Shown here: positions 61,942 through 64,000 of the stretch, in pieces
Position numbering within the stretch: position 1 is the first letter of the stretch
Layout of the letters: the number at the start of each line of letters is the position of its first letter
NCBI GenBank assembly: GCA_963707965.1
Contig: CAVPRR010000007.1
Location: 806,001 to 870,000 of the forward strand
Source: VRUE01 sp963707965
GTDB lineage: Bacteria > Actinomycetota > Thermoleophilia > Solirubrobacterales > 70-9
DNA length: 64,000 bases
Reading direction: 5' to 3'
Made by a program: the position numbers and the translations under genes
The notes under the pieces: generated by a model
The model's database searches: none
Told to the model about the DNA's origin: nothing
The model's input: only the letters and a program-made list of their open reading frames with translations

Positions 61942-62743
61942 CTACCCGCTGGGCGGCGGGCGAACCCAGGCCCTGGAACGGGTTCTGCAGCTGTTCCTTG
62001 TTGGCTTCCTTTTCCACCTTGGCCAGCTGCTTCTTCTGCTTCTCGAATTCCTTGCCGCGTTTGCGGTATTCGGCCAGCTGGCTTTCGACGGCCTTCGCCT
62101 GCGTCTTGCTGGACGCTTTGGCTGCGGCCTCCTTTGTCGTCTTGTCGGCATCGGCGAATTCGCCGTTGAAGTACTCGTAGATCGCCAGCGTCGAGAGCGA
62201 GTTGAGGGTGGGTCGCTGTTCGGCGGCGATCCGCTGCGCCCGGGTCGCCGTGGCGACGTTCTCCTGCGTCACCCGCAAGTTCGCTGCGGATTCCGCCATC
62301 CGGAAGGAGGTCGAAGCGACGAGCTGGGCCAGGGTCGGGCTCGGTTCTTCGCCGGCCTGCTTCAGGTAGCGGCTCCAGCTCTCCAGGGCCGCTTCGAACT
62401 CCCTGCGGGCATCGGCATTGATTGTCGGGGTTTCGCCTTCGGCGACAGGTTCGATCTTCGCGTTGCCGGCGTTGACCTGCGCCCGAGTCAGCACCAGCAG
62501 CAGCTGCTCGTCCCTGGGGTTCCTTGCCAGCCGCCCTTCGATCCGTTCGACCTGTTCGTCGAACACCTTGCTGGCGCTGCTCGAACCGCCCGTGCCGATC
62601 AGTTCGCCGACGTTCACCGGACCGACGACTAGAAAGAGGCTGCCTGCCATCAGCAGCGCAAGAATCGCGTAAACGACACGGATGACGTGTCTGCGCTTTC
62701 CCCTGACGTCAAAGAGCAACCGCCGCTCGCCACCTGCCGCCAT
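61942..62743 (-). CDS. Membrane-anchored TPR-like protein; true end unclear
   Basis: Starts at ATG 62743 (MAAGGERRLLFDVRGKRRHV), one membrane helix (VVYAILALLMAGSLFLVVG), then helical repeats (DEQVERIEGRLARNPRDEQL; LEEDLG-free; STLAIYEYFNGEFADADKTT) and a coiled coil rich in Lys/Glu (KEFEKQKKQLAKVEKEANKE). The frame does not stop before the FAD gene but runs 750 bases into it to 61115, which is not plausible. A stop in another frame lies at 61942, so a base change or the tandem repeat probably removed the native end. Confidence 0.65.
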
Positions 62744-62750
62744 CAGTTGG

Positions 62751-63524
62751 TCACCGCTCCTGGGTTGAGGGTTTGGCCAGACCTCCCGCCGCCCCCGGCC
62801 TGACAAAGGCGCGCGCGAGCAAGATACTCAACTCATACAGAAGGAGCAGGGGGACCATCTCGATCAGCATCGAAACCGGGTCCACGCTGGGCAGGGCCGC
62901 CGCGACGATCGCCATCGCAAGGTACGCGTAGCGGCGATTCTCGGTGAGCTGGGCGATGCTGACGATTCCCAGGCGGGTCACCGCGAGGATCGCCAGCGGC
63001 AGCTGGAAGATGAGGCCCCCCGCCAGCATCGTGGTCGAGAAGAAGCTGTAGTAATCGCGGGCCCGGACCTGGACGTTGAACCGGCTGTCGTTGAAGCCAA
63101 GCAGGAACTTGACCGCGGCGGGCATCACGACGAAGTAGGCGAAGACGACACCGGCCGCGAACAGCAGCGGCGCCAGCAGAAGGATCGGCAGGGCGATCCT
63201 TCGCTCGGGGTTGCTGAACGCGGGCAGGACGAACGCGTAGGCCTGGTAGAGGAGGATCGGCAGCGAGAGAACGATCGCGCCGTACACGGCGACGGTGAGC
63301 GTCGTGGTGAAGGGCTCGGTGACACCGAAGGTGAGCAGCTTCTTGTGGGCGGCGGGCAGTGGGCCGGAGGCAATTTCCAGCAGCAGGTGGTTCTGCCAGA
63401 CGCAGAGCGCCAGCGCGACGGCGAACACCGCTATGCAGACGGCAAGCCGCGTGCGCAGCTCTTCCAGGTGCTCCACGAGGGTGAGCCGGTCCTCGTGCGA
63501 GACCGGCCTGATGCGACGGTGCAT
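62751..63524 (-). CDS. tatC: Twin-arginine translocase subunit TatC
   Basis: Receptor of the Tat pathway that exports folded proteins. The 257-residue protein has LTLVEHLEELRTRLAVCIAV at the N-terminus with the conserved Glu, KLLTFGVTEPFTTTLTVAVY, PILLYQAYAFVLPAFSNPER, FAYFVVMPAAVKFLLGF and six membrane helices, with conserved LPLAILAVTRLGIVS near the end. It lies 8 bases from the TPR-like gene and 13 from tatA. Confidence 0.95.
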   Translation of the reverse strand: MHRRIRPVSHEDRLTLVEHLEELRTRLAVCIAVFAVALALCVWQNHLLLEIASGPLPAAHKKLLTFGVTEPFTTTLTVAVYGAIVLSLPILLYQAYAFVLPAFSNPERRIALPILLLAPLLFAAGVVFAYFVVMPAAVKFLLGFNDSRFNVQVRARDYYSFFSTTMLAGGLIFQLPLAILAVTRLGIVSIAQLTENRRYAYLAMAIVAAALPSVDPVSMLIEMVPLLLLYELSILLARAFVRPGAAGGLAKPSTQER

Positions 63525-63536
63525 CCCCGGCTGGCC

Positions 63537-63797
63537 TCAGGTCTGCCGAGGTCCCACCGGCCGCTCCTCGCCCTTGGCCGCGATCTCGTCCTTGGCCGCA
63601 ATCTCGCCATTGGCCGCGATCTCGTCCGTCGGCACCGGTCGGTCCTCGTCACCGCGCTCGCCACCCAGAGAGCTTCGAAACTCGCGGATCCCCTTGCCCA
63701 GCGAGTGGCCCAGCTCGGGTAGGCGCTTCGGCCCGAACACGATGAGCGCGATGATCAGGACGACGAGTATCTCTTGCCAGCTGATGCCTCCGAGCAT
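63537..63797 (-). CDS. tatA: Twin-arginine translocase subunit TatA/TatE
   Basis: Pore-forming Tat subunit of 86 residues. It has the short helix WQEILVVLIIALIVFGPKRL, the hinge FGPKRLPELG, an amphipathic helix (SLGKGIREFRSSL), and an acidic tail with a repeated EIAANGEIAAKDEIAAKG segment made by 18-21-bp DNA repeats. tatB is not in the window. It is the first gene of a tatA-tatC unit. Confidence 0.93.
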   Translation of the reverse strand: MLGGISWQEILVVLIIALIVFGPKRLPELGHSLGKGIREFRSSLGGERGDEDRPVPTDEIAANGEIAAKDEIAAKGEERPVGPRQT

Positions 63798-63817
63798 CGC
63801 CTCATGGTAACGGGCAT

Positions 63818-63877
63818 CCGTCCCCGGGCCGCTAAATCCGTCCCCGGGCCGCTAAATCCGTCCCCGGGCCGCTAAAT
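63818..63877. repeat. 20-bp tandem repeat upstream of tatA
   Basis: CCGTCCCCGGGCCGCTAAAT recurs three times exactly (63818, 63838, 63858), with a degenerate fourth start. It is 20 bases from the tatA start codon. Beyond it, to 64000, I see no gene. Confidence 0.93.
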
Positions 63878-64000
63878 CCGTTTGCGGGGCCCCCAAAATC
63901 CCCTTTGCGGGCCGCGAGCAGCGAATTGGGGAGGGTCGCCTACCCGGTAGTTGGGTTTTCTCGTCCTGTCAGTGAAGGGTGCGGATTAAGTGACGAGCTC

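Overview
The window is high-GC bacterial chromosome with actinobacterial character: GTG/TTG starts, lipid-handling MCE and MMPL genes, CcmABC-type cytochrome c genes fused to a heme operon, and a DUF2304 protein. Gene content and the lineage-looking secreted paralogues point to the Thermoleophilia/Solirubrobacterales, but no rRNA is present, so this placement is inference.

Layout. 1-16 kb: a partial rarA, an aldehyde dehydrogenase, ccmA-ccmB-ccmC-ccmD-like running straight into hemA-hemC-cobA/hemD, birA, a convergent frameshifted DEAD-box helicase, a TlpA-like thioredoxin lipoprotein, an NfeD-slipin pair and a GalT-like gene. 16.8-17.8 kb: a tiny island bounded by a 5' half tRNA-Arg and an intact tRNA-Arg(CCT), carrying a coupled small ORF and nucleotidyltransferase. 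17.8-31.9 kb: DUF2304, pyrE, an epimerase, an L,D-transpeptidase, a CPBP protease, a short MscS, a class A PBP, two membrane proteins for envelope lipids or glycans, thiL, then a response regulator-histidine kinase-HtrA operon. 31.9-44 kb: two trehalose genes; the replication/translation block rpsF-ssb-rpsR-rplI-(membrane protein)-dnaB-(dnaC-like)-purA, in which dnaB carries an intein; then a tetR gene. 44-60 kb: five consecutive MCE genes and a large MMPL protein on the minus strand, flanked on both sides by members of one secreted protein family (decayed copies left, two intact copies right). 59.6-64 kb: tRNA-Lys, a matrixin-like secreted protein with altered active site, an FAD oxidoreductase, a TPR-like membrane protein, tatC and tatA.

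The most distinctive feature is sequence plasticity at gene edges. There is a 161-bp MITE-like element with 17-bp perfect terminal inverted repeats and a 5-bp target duplication at the purA stop codon; short tandem duplications that include the stop codon of four different genes; a 23-bp x 8 array in a divergent promoter; two 43-nt palindromes translated in frame inside thiL; and 5' half tRNA relics. Several genes (helicase, three MCE genes, one secreted paralogue) carry single-base frameshifts. These are either real decay or errors in the assembly, and raw reads would decide.
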